Translations under genes and position numbers: made by a program
Notes under the pieces: generated by a model
Databases searched by the model: none
Told to the model about the DNA's origin: nothing
Seen by the model: the letters and a program-made list of their open reading frames with translations, nothing else
Shown: positions 44,048-53,315 of the stretch, piece after piece
Layout of the letters: every line of letters starts with the position of its first letter
How positions within the stretch are numbered: the stretch's first letter is position 1
Assembly (NCBI GenBank): GCA_029906195.1
Contig: JARWSJ010000002.1
Coordinates: 1,364,001 to 1,428,000 of the forward strand
DNA from: Chitinophagaceae bacterium 26-R-25
GTDB lineage: Bacteria; Bacteroidota; Bacteroidia; Chitinophagales; Chitinophagaceae
Length of the DNA: 64,000 bases
Reading direction: 5' to 3'

Positions 44048-45172
44048 CTATAAAGGTAAAATTAAATTTACGATATGCATATCATTCGTGTGTTGAATGT
44101 CGAAAGTATAGTTTTTCGCATAGATAAGATCGAGCCGTTTTCTTACATTCTGCAAGCCAATGCCGCCGACTTTATCTTTCTGATAGTTGTTGTTGTAGTT
44201 AGCGATGTGAAACTTCAGTTCCTTATCAGTTATGGCCAACTCAATGACCACTGGTTTTTTGCAGTCAGTAATTATGCCATGTTTGAAGGCATTCTCAATT
44301 AGCGGAAATAGCAGTAAGGGAACAATTCGTTTGCCGGAAATATCGCCTTCTATTGAAAAATTGATATACACATCTTCCGAGTGGCGCAGTTTCTCCAGAT
44401 CAATGTAGCTGTTAATATGCCTCAGTTCCTTGTGCAGGCTTACCTTATTTGAATCGTCTTCTTTTTCGTACAGCATATACCGTATGAGCTCAGAAAGCTT
44501 CAAAATGCTGTTGCCTGTTCTTGTACTTTCTTCAATTACAGCAAGGGAATAGATATTGTTCAACGCATTAAAAAGAAAGTGTGGGTTCACTTGCATTTTC
44601 AGGTAAGACAATTCGGTTCTGAGATTTTGGGTTTCCAGGTCCTTCCTTATCTTTTCGCCTTGCAGCCAGCTCAGTAAAAGGCGATATGCAAAGCCAACAA
44701 CAACGATCGAAAAGTTGGTTAAAATGTTAAGTTGAAAGTAACTCCTAAAACGGTAAGCGAAAAAACCAAGAGACTCTGGTGGTGCTTTTTTTTGGGACCC
44801 ATTAAAAAAAGAGCTTTTACTCAAAAGATATTCGGTGTGATAGGCTTCAAGGCGGAATTTTAAATAGGTGAAGGCAATTGTTAAAAGCAAAGAACCCAGC
44901 AGCACCCAGAACCATTTTCTCTGCAACGACCCAATCAGGGACATAACATGAAAGGCCGTTACATAAAAAAGAAGAAAGTTGAGTGTAATAAGAACAAAGT
45001 GGTTAAAAAAGAACAGCTCGCTGGTAATCTTTGTCATATTCACCAGGGTTGGCAGAAATATGACAAAATGCAAAAAAAGCCATGCTATCCAATGGATAAG
45101 GAAAATGACAAAGCGATTTTTTTTGAAGGGGAGTGCCAGCACCGGGTATATATTTAAATTCAATTCTCTCAC
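44048..45172 (-). CDS. LytS-like sensor histidine kinase
   Basis: Membrane sensor kinase of the LytS/YehU His_kinase type. Hydrophobic segments at about 18-40, 48-68, 83-101 and 142-165 (FVIFLIHWIAWLFLHFVIFL is the first). The phospho-acceptor box is MQVNPHFLFNALNNIYSLAV with His198, and the ATPase N box is FPLIENAFKHG with the G-like box VGGIGLQNVRKRLDLIY. 374 residues. Same architecture as the 1377 kinase, no extra sensor domain. It is upstream of its regulator and divergent from the SusC gene at 45573 with a 400-bp gap. Confidence 0.9.
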   Translation of the reverse strand: MRELNLNIYPVLALPFKKNRFVIFLIHWIAWLFLHFVIFLPTLVNMTKITSELFFFNHFVLITLNFLLFYVTAFHVMSLIGSLQRKWFWVLLGSLLLTIAFTYLKFRLEAYHTEYLLSKSSFFNGSQKKAPPESLGFFAYRFRSYFQLNILTNFSIVVVGFAYRLLLSWLQGEKIRKDLETQNLRTELSYLKMQVNPHFLFNALNNIYSLAVIEESTRTGNSILKLSELIRYMLYEKEDDSNKVSLHKELRHINSYIDLEKLRHSEDVYINFSIEGDISGKRIVPLLLFPLIENAFKHGIITDCKKPVVIELAITDKELKFHIANYNNNYQKDKVGGIGLQNVRKRLDLIYAKNYTFDIQHTNDMHIVNLILPL

Positions 45173-45572
45173 AATTTACACTCTATAATGATTAATTCGT
45201 TCCCTAAAGTGATCAAATAGTTAAATGATTTTCTCGCCCGATTGACATATTTGGATTTTTTATAGATGAATTTGGCGATTTAGCGGACAAGTAATTGGTC
45301 ATTTAATTTCTGCAATTGATGTATCCAAAGCTTGCACATGTCAAATGCCTGTTATGTGTTAAGGAAATGTTACCTACTTTAACACCGCATCTGATTTTTG
45401 AGGACGAAAAAGGAAACCGCACGCCGCAGCTCCTTTTACAACATATTGAAAACAGAGCCCCTGAACAATACACGTCTTACCTACACCTTATCTGCCTTGG
45501 ATTTCCAGGATAATAATCTAGTATCAACTGAATTGAATTTCTAATAAGAATTAAATCACATAACAACGTATC
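45173..45572. other. Divergent intergenic region between LytS and the SusCD operon
   Basis: 400 bp without a credible gene. It must hold the promoters of both the kinase and the long operon. Direct near-repeats occur (GAATTTGGCGATTTAGCGG at about 45270 and CCCGATTGACATATTTGGA at about 45237), but I cannot assign a LytTR site. A 65-codon frame at 45316-45513 has no protein features. Confidence 0.5.
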
Positions 45573-48500
45573 ATGATACGATTTCTGTTTGGTAGTTTTT
45601 TTTGCTGCATTAGTCTCTTTTGCTCATTCAATAAAGTATTTGGAGAAGCCCCGGGCGATTTTACAAGAGACACTGTTCCTTCACGAATTATTCCCAAAGT
45701 AAGGGTCACAGTAAAAGATCTGGCAGATGGGTTGCCTCTGGACAGTGTGCTCGTTATGGCAGGTGTGAAAAGGGCGTATACAAATGCCAGTGGTTATGTT
45801 GAGTTTGACAGCGTTCCAAAAGAAACGATCGTCATGACATCGGTAGATCGATATTTTTCTTTGTCAAAAACGGCAAAACCATCACTTACATTGCGCTTGG
45901 CAAGGAAAGAAGGCTCTTTTGCAAACACCTATACAAACGGTCTTTATGAAAGGCCCCTTGAACATTTTTCAGGTGCCGCCACAATAGTTGAAGGCGAGGA
46001 ACTGAGAAGATTAAATCCGGTAAATTTTGCTGATGCGTTGAAAATATACGCACCTTCATTTGGGGTCATAAGAAATAATCGCAATGGAGATAATCCAAAT
46101 GTTCCGCCATCCACAAACATTCGCGGTTTATACAATTTCCCTGCTTCCGCTTCTATTGCGAGCTATCCGGGAATTAATAATACCAATGTACAATTGAACC
46201 CCTCTGGCGGTGATTTTGTAGCCAGCAACGTAGCAAATCCAAACCAACCAGTTGTTTTATTGGATGGTGTACAGGTATCACTACAAACCGTGCTTGACAT
46301 GGATATCAACCGTATCAGCCAGGTTGTTATTTTAAAAGATGCCGCTGCAACAGCGGTTTACGGTGTCCGTGGTGGCACAGGCGTTTTGCTGGTAAAGACA
46401 AAGAAGCCTGGGAAAGGAATATTTAATGTTACTTATTCGGGGCAGGTTCAAATTGCCACACCGGATTTGTCCTCATATCATTTAATGAATGCTGCCGACA
46501 AACTTCAGTTGGAGAAAGAGGCCGGTTTTTGGGGAGACAATGCAGCCCTGAATCAAAAACGTCAGGCATTTGCCAATAACGGGGTAAACACGAACTGGCT
46601 TGCCATTCCAACAAGAACAGGCGTTGGATCAAAGCATTATTTGACGCTTGGCGGCGGTGATGATGATTTGAGTTATGGGATGGACTTTTCGTACAATGAT
46701 ATCGAAGGCGTAATGAAGGGTGCGAAGAGACAGAACGTAAATATTGGTGGTTACATCGGTACTCGTGTGAAAAATTTCACCATCAATAACTATCTCAGAT
46801 ATACCTCTTCCAATGCTTTTAATTCTCCGTATGGAAGTCTTTTCGACTATGCGAAACTAAACGCATATTGGTACCCCTATGACTCCGTAAAGGGTGGCTT
46901 TTCCAAAGTGCTTGACGAGTACAGATACCAGGGAGATAGTATTCGCATTTTCAATCCTGCATACAATAGCACATTGTCCACTACTAATAAAACCAGGTAT
47001 ACAAGATTTAGCGACCAGCTTTCGTTGAGCTGGAACATAGGTCATGGCTTCAAAGCAGATGGATATGTGAGCGCAAATAAACAATCCGATGTAAGAGATA
47101 ATTTTCTGCCACCGGGACACACTGCATTCGCAAATTATTCTCCTGATCAGTTTTTCTTAAGAGGCCGTTATGATCAAGTGTCAAGTGATTTTTCGAGTAT
47201 GGAAGGCGGACTTAATCTGAATTACCTGAACAGGGTAGGCCTGCATCAGTTCTACGGTTCTGCAGGCGTAATGGCAATGCAAACAAGAAGTGAGTCTGCG
47301 GGTATTACATTAGTGGGTTTTACAAGCGACAAACTGTCTTCTATCGCTTTTGGCAGTGCTTACCTGAACAGTAAACCTGCTGCAAGTCTTATTGTGACGA
47401 GACTGGCTTCTGCTTACGGTAATTTTACTTACAGCTATGATAACCGATATCAATTGGAGTTAACGGGCCACGCCGATCAGTCTTCTCAATTCAGCGATAA
47501 TGTAACTGCTCCTTATTGGGCTGTTGGCGCAAGCTGGAACCTGCACCAGGAAAGGTTTTTCCATCCCAATAAATTTGTAAGCAGTCTGCGTATCAGAGGT
47601 AGCATTGGTACAACAGGAAATCAATTTTACCAGTCCTATTTATCTCATACAACCTACAATTATTACACAGACAGACAATATATTCCAACCAACAGCAGCT
47701 ATGGTACCCTTGGCGTTGGTCAGGGTGCTTATTTAACCGCGTATCCTAATAATGCGCTTAAAGTACCGCAAACTGAAAAGCAAAATATCGGTTTGGAGGC
47801 AATGTTATTTCAAGACAGGTTATCTGTCATGATCGATGCGTACAAAAACAAATCAAGCGATTTGATTCTGCCGGTATCATCGCCTGCTTCAACCGGTTTC
47901 CTAAATTTCAGTTACTATGATAATCTTGGAGCTATCGAGAGTAAAGGATTAGAGTTTGCTCTAAACTACCGTGTTATCAATAATATCAAGAAGGGAATAA
48001 CATGGTCTGTAAGTCTAAATGGAATTCACAATGAAAACCGCATTACATCTATTTCCAACTATGTTGAAGCGTTGAATACAAACACCGCCGTTGATAACAC
48101 AACCCCTCAGCCTAATTATATAAAAGGGCAGTCATTAACAGGTATCTGGGCAGTACGTTCACTAGGAATTGATCCTGCAACTGGCCAGGAGAAGTTCTTG
48201 AAAGCTGATGGCACAGAAACTTCTACATGGGATGCAGCTGACAGAGTGTTAGCCGGCGATCTTAATCCAAAATGGCGCGGCTCGTTTGGTACATCTGTTT
48301 CCATAAAAAACATTTCAGCAGGAATTTACTTCTCTTACCAACTCGGAGCTTCTTATTACAATCAAACATTGGCAGATTATGTAGAGAATGCGGATGTCAG
48401 TTATAATGTTGAAGAAAGAGCAGCAAAAGATCGCTGGTCCCAGCCGGGAGATGTGGCGCTGTACAAAGCCCTGTCGGTAAATGGTCTTCAAACGTCGCCT

Positions 48501-48728
48501 ACATACGCAACAACAAGATTTGTAGAAAAAAATAATGCTGTTGAGTGTGCTGCAATTTCATTGGGCTACAAATTGTCGGACAAAATCTCTTCAAAGATCG
48601 GTGCGAAAAATACCATGTTTGGATTTGTTGCCAACAATGTTTTCCAATCATCTACAATGAAGGCTCAAAGAGGTATTTATTATCCTTTTCAGCACATGTA
48701 CACTTTTTCAATAACAACAAGTTTTTAA
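45573..48728 (+). CDS. SusC-like TonB-dependent transporter, first of two
   Basis: First gene of the long operon. Signal peptide of about 24 residues (FCSFNKVFGEA), then a reduced carboxypeptidase-like domain (KVRVTVKDLADGLPLDSVLV) and the plug: VEGEELRRLNPVNFADALKI, FVASNVANPNQPVVLLDGVQ and DAAATAVYGVRGGTGVLLVK. The barrel ends in YTFSITTSF with a C-terminal Phe. 1051 residues. No STN domain. It is clearly paralogous to the SusC gene at 50121: both share MDINRI, the DAAAT box, the SLGIDPATGQE/K segment and YYPFQHMYTFS or YPFARSFSFG endings. The two are likely a tandem duplication with different specificities. Confidence 0.93.
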   Translation: MIRFLFGSFFCCISLFCSFNKVFGEAPGDFTRDTVPSRIIPKVRVTVKDLADGLPLDSVLVMAGVKRAYTNASGYVEFDSVPKETIVMTSVDRYFSLSKTAKPSLTLRLARKEGSFANTYTNGLYERPLEHFSGAATIVEGEELRRLNPVNFADALKIYAPSFGVIRNNRNGDNPNVPPSTNIRGLYNFPASASIASYPGINNTNVQLNPSGGDFVASNVANPNQPVVLLDGVQVSLQTVLDMDINRISQVVILKDAAATAVYGVRGGTGVLLVKTKKPGKGIFNVTYSGQVQIATPDLSSYHLMNAADKLQLEKEAGFWGDNAALNQKRQAFANNGVNTNWLAIPTRTGVGSKHYLTLGGGDDDLSYGMDFSYNDIEGVMKGAKRQNVNIGGYIGTRVKNFTINNYLRYTSSNAFNSPYGSLFDYAKLNAYWYPYDSVKGGFSKVLDEYRYQGDSIRIFNPAYNSTLSTTNKTRYTRFSDQLSLSWNIGHGFKADGYVSANKQSDVRDNFLPPGHTAFANYSPDQFFLRGRYDQVSSDFSSMEGGLNLNYLNRVGLHQFYGSAGVMAMQTRSESAGITLVGFTSDKLSSIAFGSAYLNSKPAASLIVTRLASAYGNFTYSYDNRYQLELTGHADQSSQFSDNVTAPYWAVGASWNLHQERFFHPNKFVSSLRIRGSIGTTGNQFYQSYLSHTTYNYYTDRQYIPTNSSYGTLGVGQGAYLTAYPNNALKVPQTEKQNIGLEAMLFQDRLSVMIDAYKNKSSDLILPVSSPASTGFLNFSYYDNLGAIESKGLEFALNYRVINNIKKGITWSVSLNGIHNENRITSISNYVEALNTNTAVDNTTPQPNYIKGQSLTGIWAVRSLGIDPATGQEKFLKADGTETSTWDAADRVLAGDLNPKWRGSFGTSVSIKNISAGIYFSYQLGASYYNQTLADYVENADVSYNVEERAAKDRWSQPGDVALYKALSVNGLQTSPTYATTRFVEKNNAVECAAISLGYKLSDKISSKIGAKNTMFGFVANNVFQSSTMKAQRGIYYPFQHMYTFSITTSF

Positions 48729-48745
48729 AATCATAATAGTAGCAG

Positions 48746-50101
48746 ATGTTAAGCAGAAATTATAGAGTTGTTTTTCTGGTGCTTATCTCGGCACTCTCAT
48801 TTAGCTCATGCCAGAAATGGGTAAATGTAGAGCCGCAATTGCAGGTAGATCAAAATGAATTGTTCGCAAATGAACAAGGCTTTAGGGACGCATTAAATGG
48901 CGTTTACCTGCAAATGGGAAGTCAGAGCTTATATGGAAGAGATTTGACCACAGGTGTTCTTTCCATCATGGGAAGAAGTTATGATACGTCCTTTAAACAA
49001 ACAGATACTTTGTTTTACCAAAGCGCCGCTTACAATGTGGCCCATTACAGCGTGAAAAATACATTTGTAAATGCCTGGGACAGTCTTTATTTGTGCGTTG
49101 CCAATTTGAACAACGTGCTGGCAAATGTAGACTCCAGGCAAAATGTTTTTTCCGCTGGAAATTACAACACAATAAAAGGAGAAGCTTTAGGGTTGCGTGC
49201 ATTCATACATTTCGATCTTCTGCGTTTGTTTGCTCCTTCACCAGCTGCATCAGGTTTGAGCACACCCGCGATTCCTTATGTAACAAAAATTTCCCCTTAC
49301 CCGTCACCTGTATTGTCCACCGGAGCTGTAATAGATTCATGCATCGCAGATTTATTGAACGCGCAAAATTTGCTCAGCAGTTCTGATATGACAACCTCCC
49401 GGTTCACTATATGGGCAGTAAAGGGATTGCTTGCCAGGATCTATATGTATAAAGGTGATCTTGCAAACGCGCAAAGCTATGCGCTGGCTGTTATCAACAG
49501 CAACATGTTTCCATTAGCTACCAATAATTCTGATCTCATGTTTACCAAAGAGCAATTGTTTTTGCTATATAGCAGCGCCAATATTGCATTTGCTTACAAC
49601 AAATCCGTATTTGTGAAACCCCTAGGCCTATCTCCGGCTTCCCAGAACGCTGTATTTGTAACAGGAGGCGGATCAGGAAATGATTATAGAAAACTGGGCG
49701 CTTTTGTTGACCCAGGTTCCGGGACCACTATCGGAAATACCATTTCCCCCAAAAAGTTTTATACTAATGGTTCGGTAAGCGTAAATGCATTGCCTATGAT
49801 CCGGTTAACGGAGCTCTACTACATTGCTGCTGAAGCTTCCAATGCATCGGCTGACTCTCTTACTGCTACAAATCTTCTGGATACAATAAGGGTGCATCGC
49901 AATCTTCCCAAGTATACGCAAACAGCGCTGAAAAGAGACAGTATCAATATTGAAATTGGCAAAGAGTATCAAAAGGAGTTTTTGGGCGAAGGACAAGTGT
50001 TTTTCTACTACAAGAGGAAAAATATTCCATTCACCTCGCTGCCTTATACAAAGGTCCCCGTTGTGTCAAACGCATCTTATGTTTTTATAAAACCGGAATA
50101 A
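48746..50101 (+). CDS. SusD-like outer-membrane lipoprotein, first of two
   Basis: Cargo-binding lipoprotein paired with the SusC above. Lipoprotein signal SALSFSSC (Cys22) then QKWVNVEPQLQVDQNELFAN. SusD hallmarks: FRDALNGVYLQMGSQSLYGR, LGLRAFIHFDLLRLFAPSP, AVKGLLARIYMYKGDLANAQ and, near the C-terminus, EYQKEFLGEGQVFFYYKRKN. 451 residues, on the short side. It starts 17 bp after SusC. Cargo unknown. Confidence 0.93.
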   Translation: MLSRNYRVVFLVLISALSFSSCQKWVNVEPQLQVDQNELFANEQGFRDALNGVYLQMGSQSLYGRDLTTGVLSIMGRSYDTSFKQTDTLFYQSAAYNVAHYSVKNTFVNAWDSLYLCVANLNNVLANVDSRQNVFSAGNYNTIKGEALGLRAFIHFDLLRLFAPSPAASGLSTPAIPYVTKISPYPSPVLSTGAVIDSCIADLLNAQNLLSSSDMTTSRFTIWAVKGLLARIYMYKGDLANAQSYALAVINSNMFPLATNNSDLMFTKEQLFLLYSSANIAFAYNKSVFVKPLGLSPASQNAVFVTGGGSGNDYRKLGAFVDPGSGTTIGNTISPKKFYTNGSVSVNALPMIRLTELYYIAAEASNASADSLTATNLLDTIRVHRNLPKYTQTALKRDSINIEIGKEYQKEFLGEGQVFFYYKRKNIPFTSLPYTKVPVVSNASYVFIKPE

Positions 50102-50120
50102 ACAAATCGAGAAAGAAATT

Positions 50121-53100
50121 ATGAACTGTTTTAAAAATATACTATCAATAAAGTTCCGCGCAATCATATCCGCGAAGATGTCTTTGGCGCTTCTCGTGCT
50201 TTCTGTTATTTGTATTTCACTTTCCGCGCAGGAGAAAATTCCCGTATTGAAAGGTGTCGTTAAAAATGATGCGGGCGAACGTTTAGTTGGTGCCACTGTT
50301 TTTATACAAGGAACCAATATTCATGCGGTTACCGGTAAGGATGGCAGTTTCGAATTGCATAATGTTGACGGAGGTGCCACTCTTCGGATTTCCTATGTGG
50401 GCCATGCCGCTACTACGATAAAAGTAAAAAAAGGTGATACAGACATCGCAGTGAAAATGGTTCAGTCATCAAACATGATGAATGAAGTGGTTGTGAATAC
50501 GGGGTTGTACAAAAGACCCAATGGCAACTTTACCGGTGCAGCAAAAACCTACAGTGGTGATGATTTAAAAATGTTGAACCCTACCAATATTTTGCAGGCA
50601 TTGTCAATGGCAGATCCTGCTGTACGTATTGAACAAAACAATGCACTGGGAAGCGATCCGAACAGCTTGCCTGTTATCCAACTGAGGGGTCAGAATAATT
50701 TGCCCCCCATTACACAAGGAGGGTCTGCGGCATACTCCAGTCCAGCGGTTTCCAGCGGTGATATTATGTCAAGTTATTTGTCAAATCCTAACCAGCCGTT
50801 AATCATCCTTGATGGATTTCAGACTTCACTGCAGACGCTGTATGACATGGACATTAATCGAATTGCAAGCATTACCGTATTAAAAGATGCTGCAGCTACC
50901 ACAGCGTATGGCGCCAAAGCTGCAAACGGCGTAATTGTGGTGGAAACCAAACAGCCGTTGCCGGGAAGAGCCCAGGTATCCTATGCGGTAAATTTTAACC
51001 TGCAGGCACCGGATCTGACTTCGTATCATTTGATGGATGCTAAACAATTGCTGGAGGCTCAGCGTTTGGCCGGTATATATTCAGATCCAAACAATCATTA
51101 TAACGACGTGGCCCTGAAGCAATGGTACGATCAACGTTTGCAACAGGTGCAGAGCGGCACAAATACCTATTGGCTTTCGCAGCCGGTACGCACCGGTTTT
51201 GGTACAAGTCATAGTCTTAACGTTTCCGGCGGCACAAGGGCAATCCGTTACGCCCTTGCACTTAACTACAATAATGGAGTGGGTGTAATGAAAGGCTCTG
51301 GACGTGACAATTTTGGATTGAGCTATAGCCTGTCTTATAATTCAAGAAAGATTCGTCTGAATAATTCGACAACCGTAGGTTACAACAAAGCAAATAGTTC
51401 TCCGTGGGGAAGCTATAGTCAATATGCCCGTCAGTTTCCATATTTTAAGCCATATGATTCAACTGGCAATTTGATCAAGATATTTGAGCCAAATTATACT
51501 GCTTTAGGTATTGGCCTCCCTGCCCCCGGTGGAGTTTTTACCAATGCTGCATATAACTCAACATTGAATGTTAAAGACTACTCATATTATTACAGCTTTA
51601 TGAATAATACGAATCTTGAATGGTCGATCAACAACAATCTGAAAATGAGAGCAGCTTTAAGTTACAGTGCCAACACACCTGGTTCCGAACAGTTTTTTCC
51701 AGCTGATCATACCAGCTTCGTAAATGCTTTGTCTGCTGGCCTAAGCACCATGGGGTCGTATTCAAGAACAAAAGGCAGCAACAATGTGATTGATGGAAAA
51801 CTAAATCTGGATTACTATAAAAAAATAGGTGCTCATACCTTTTTTGCAGCGATAGGCACTGAAGTGCAGGCTACGTCGACCAATGCAACAACGATCAAAG
51901 TCACTGGAATACCTAATGAGCACCTGGGTGAATTTGGTATGGCGAATGGCTATGGTCTTGAGCAGAGGCCGCAAACCAACCAGGGTGTCACCCGCACCAT
52001 TTCTTCTTTTGCAAGCTTAAGTTATAATTATGCAGAACGCTACACGGCAGAAGTTACCGGTAACGTGAGCGGGTCTTCGCTGTTTGGTTCAAACAACAGG
52101 TTTGCTCCTTTTTGGGCGGGCGGCATAGGATGGAATGCAGATAAAGAAAAGTTTTTTGTTAGTAATCCAATCATCCAGCAATTGAGATTCAGGTTAACTT
52201 CCGGTATAACAGGTAATCAGAATTTTCAAGACAGAAGTCAATCGATCTATCTGTACAATATTCAAAATAATTATAGGTTACAGTTAGGTGCAACAGCTCC
52301 TGCGTATGCAAATCCCAATTTAAAATACCAACAGACACTTAAGAATAACCTGGGACTTACAATGGCCTTATTGAATGGACGTCTAAATGTTTCAGCCGAC
52401 GTTTTCCAGGAAAGAACCAACAACCTGATTTTGCCGCTAGATGTGGCGCCTTCTACGGGATTCTTGCAATACCAGGACAATCTTGGAGCCACAAAGAACA
52501 GTGGATATGAGGTGACTGTTTCTGCGCCGATCATTCGCGATCGCAAAAGAAATATATTCTGGTCTTTATCCGTAAACGTTGGTCATGCGAAAAATATCAT
52601 TACAGCGCTTTCTCCTGCGGTAGAAGCAATAAATGCACTGTATGATACAGTTGGAAAGCAGCAATTAACGGCATTACCAAAATATGTGGTGGGCAGATCG
52701 CTTAGCCAGATATGGGCAGTGCAGTCTTTGGGCATAGATCCGGCAACTGGTAAAGAACTGTACCAGAAATTGGACGGTAGTAAAACATTTTTGTGGGATG
52801 TAAAAGACAAACAACCGATTGGTGACGGTGCCCCTAAACTAAAAGGAGGGTTTGGTTCAAATTTCACGTATAAAGGATTTTCGCTGAACGTTAATATGAG
52901 CTTTCAGTGGGGAGGACAAATGTATAACCAGACACTTGTTGATAAAGTGGAAAATGTTGACCTGCGTTCATCCAACGCTGATGAGCGCGTGATTACGCAA
53001 AGATGGAAACAGCCAGGTGATCATGTTCCGTTCAAAGCGTTGGTAGCAGATGGAACGAATGGATTACAGTCAACTTATGCTACCTCTCGCTTCGTGCAAG

Positions 53101-53306
53101 ACAACAATTATTTAGATGCAAGCAGTCTCACAGTCGCCTATTCATTTTCTCCCAATTTATGGTGGGTGCGCAGATTGAGACTCTCTACTCCGAGATTAGC
53201 TATTACGCAAAACAATGCATTTCATTTGGGTACCATAAAAACCGAAAGAGGAACTGCTTATCCATTTGCGCGCAGCTTTAGTTTTGGATTGTCTACCACT
53301 TTTTAA
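50121..53306 (+). CDS. SusC-like TonB-dependent transporter, second of two
   Basis: Second SusC. A signal segment of about 36 residues (LALLVLSVICISLSAQ) is followed by the complete carboxypeptidase-like domain (LKGVVKNDAGERLVGATVFI ... HAVTGKDGSFELHN), unlike the shortened version in the first SusC. The plug has GDDLKMLNPTNILQALSMAD, QLRGQNNLPPITQGGSAAYS and ITVLKDAAATTAYGAKAANG. The barrel ends RSFSFGLSTTF. 1061 residues, 19 bp after the first SusD gene. Probably arose by duplication of the neighbouring SusC/SusD pair. Confidence 0.94.
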   Translation: MNCFKNILSIKFRAIISAKMSLALLVLSVICISLSAQEKIPVLKGVVKNDAGERLVGATVFIQGTNIHAVTGKDGSFELHNVDGGATLRISYVGHAATTIKVKKGDTDIAVKMVQSSNMMNEVVVNTGLYKRPNGNFTGAAKTYSGDDLKMLNPTNILQALSMADPAVRIEQNNALGSDPNSLPVIQLRGQNNLPPITQGGSAAYSSPAVSSGDIMSSYLSNPNQPLIILDGFQTSLQTLYDMDINRIASITVLKDAAATTAYGAKAANGVIVVETKQPLPGRAQVSYAVNFNLQAPDLTSYHLMDAKQLLEAQRLAGIYSDPNNHYNDVALKQWYDQRLQQVQSGTNTYWLSQPVRTGFGTSHSLNVSGGTRAIRYALALNYNNGVGVMKGSGRDNFGLSYSLSYNSRKIRLNNSTTVGYNKANSSPWGSYSQYARQFPYFKPYDSTGNLIKIFEPNYTALGIGLPAPGGVFTNAAYNSTLNVKDYSYYYSFMNNTNLEWSINNNLKMRAALSYSANTPGSEQFFPADHTSFVNALSAGLSTMGSYSRTKGSNNVIDGKLNLDYYKKIGAHTFFAAIGTEVQATSTNATTIKVTGIPNEHLGEFGMANGYGLEQRPQTNQGVTRTISSFASLSYNYAERYTAEVTGNVSGSSLFGSNNRFAPFWAGGIGWNADKEKFFVSNPIIQQLRFRLTSGITGNQNFQDRSQSIYLYNIQNNYRLQLGATAPAYANPNLKYQQTLKNNLGLTMALLNGRLNVSADVFQERTNNLILPLDVAPSTGFLQYQDNLGATKNSGYEVTVSAPIIRDRKRNIFWSLSVNVGHAKNIITALSPAVEAINALYDTVGKQQLTALPKYVVGRSLSQIWAVQSLGIDPATGKELYQKLDGSKTFLWDVKDKQPIGDGAPKLKGGFGSNFTYKGFSLNVNMSFQWGGQMYNQTLVDKVENVDLRSSNADERVITQRWKQPGDHVPFKALVADGTNGLQSTYATSRFVQDNNYLDASSLTVAYSFSPNLWWVRRLRLSTPRLAITQNNAFHLGTIKTERGTAYPFARSFSFGLSTTF

Positions 53307-53315
53307 AAAATAACA

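Noticed and set aside
45316-45513. 65-codon plus-strand open frame in the LytS-SusC gap
   Set aside because: No signal, domain or coupling to a neighbour; lies in what should be a divergent promoter region.
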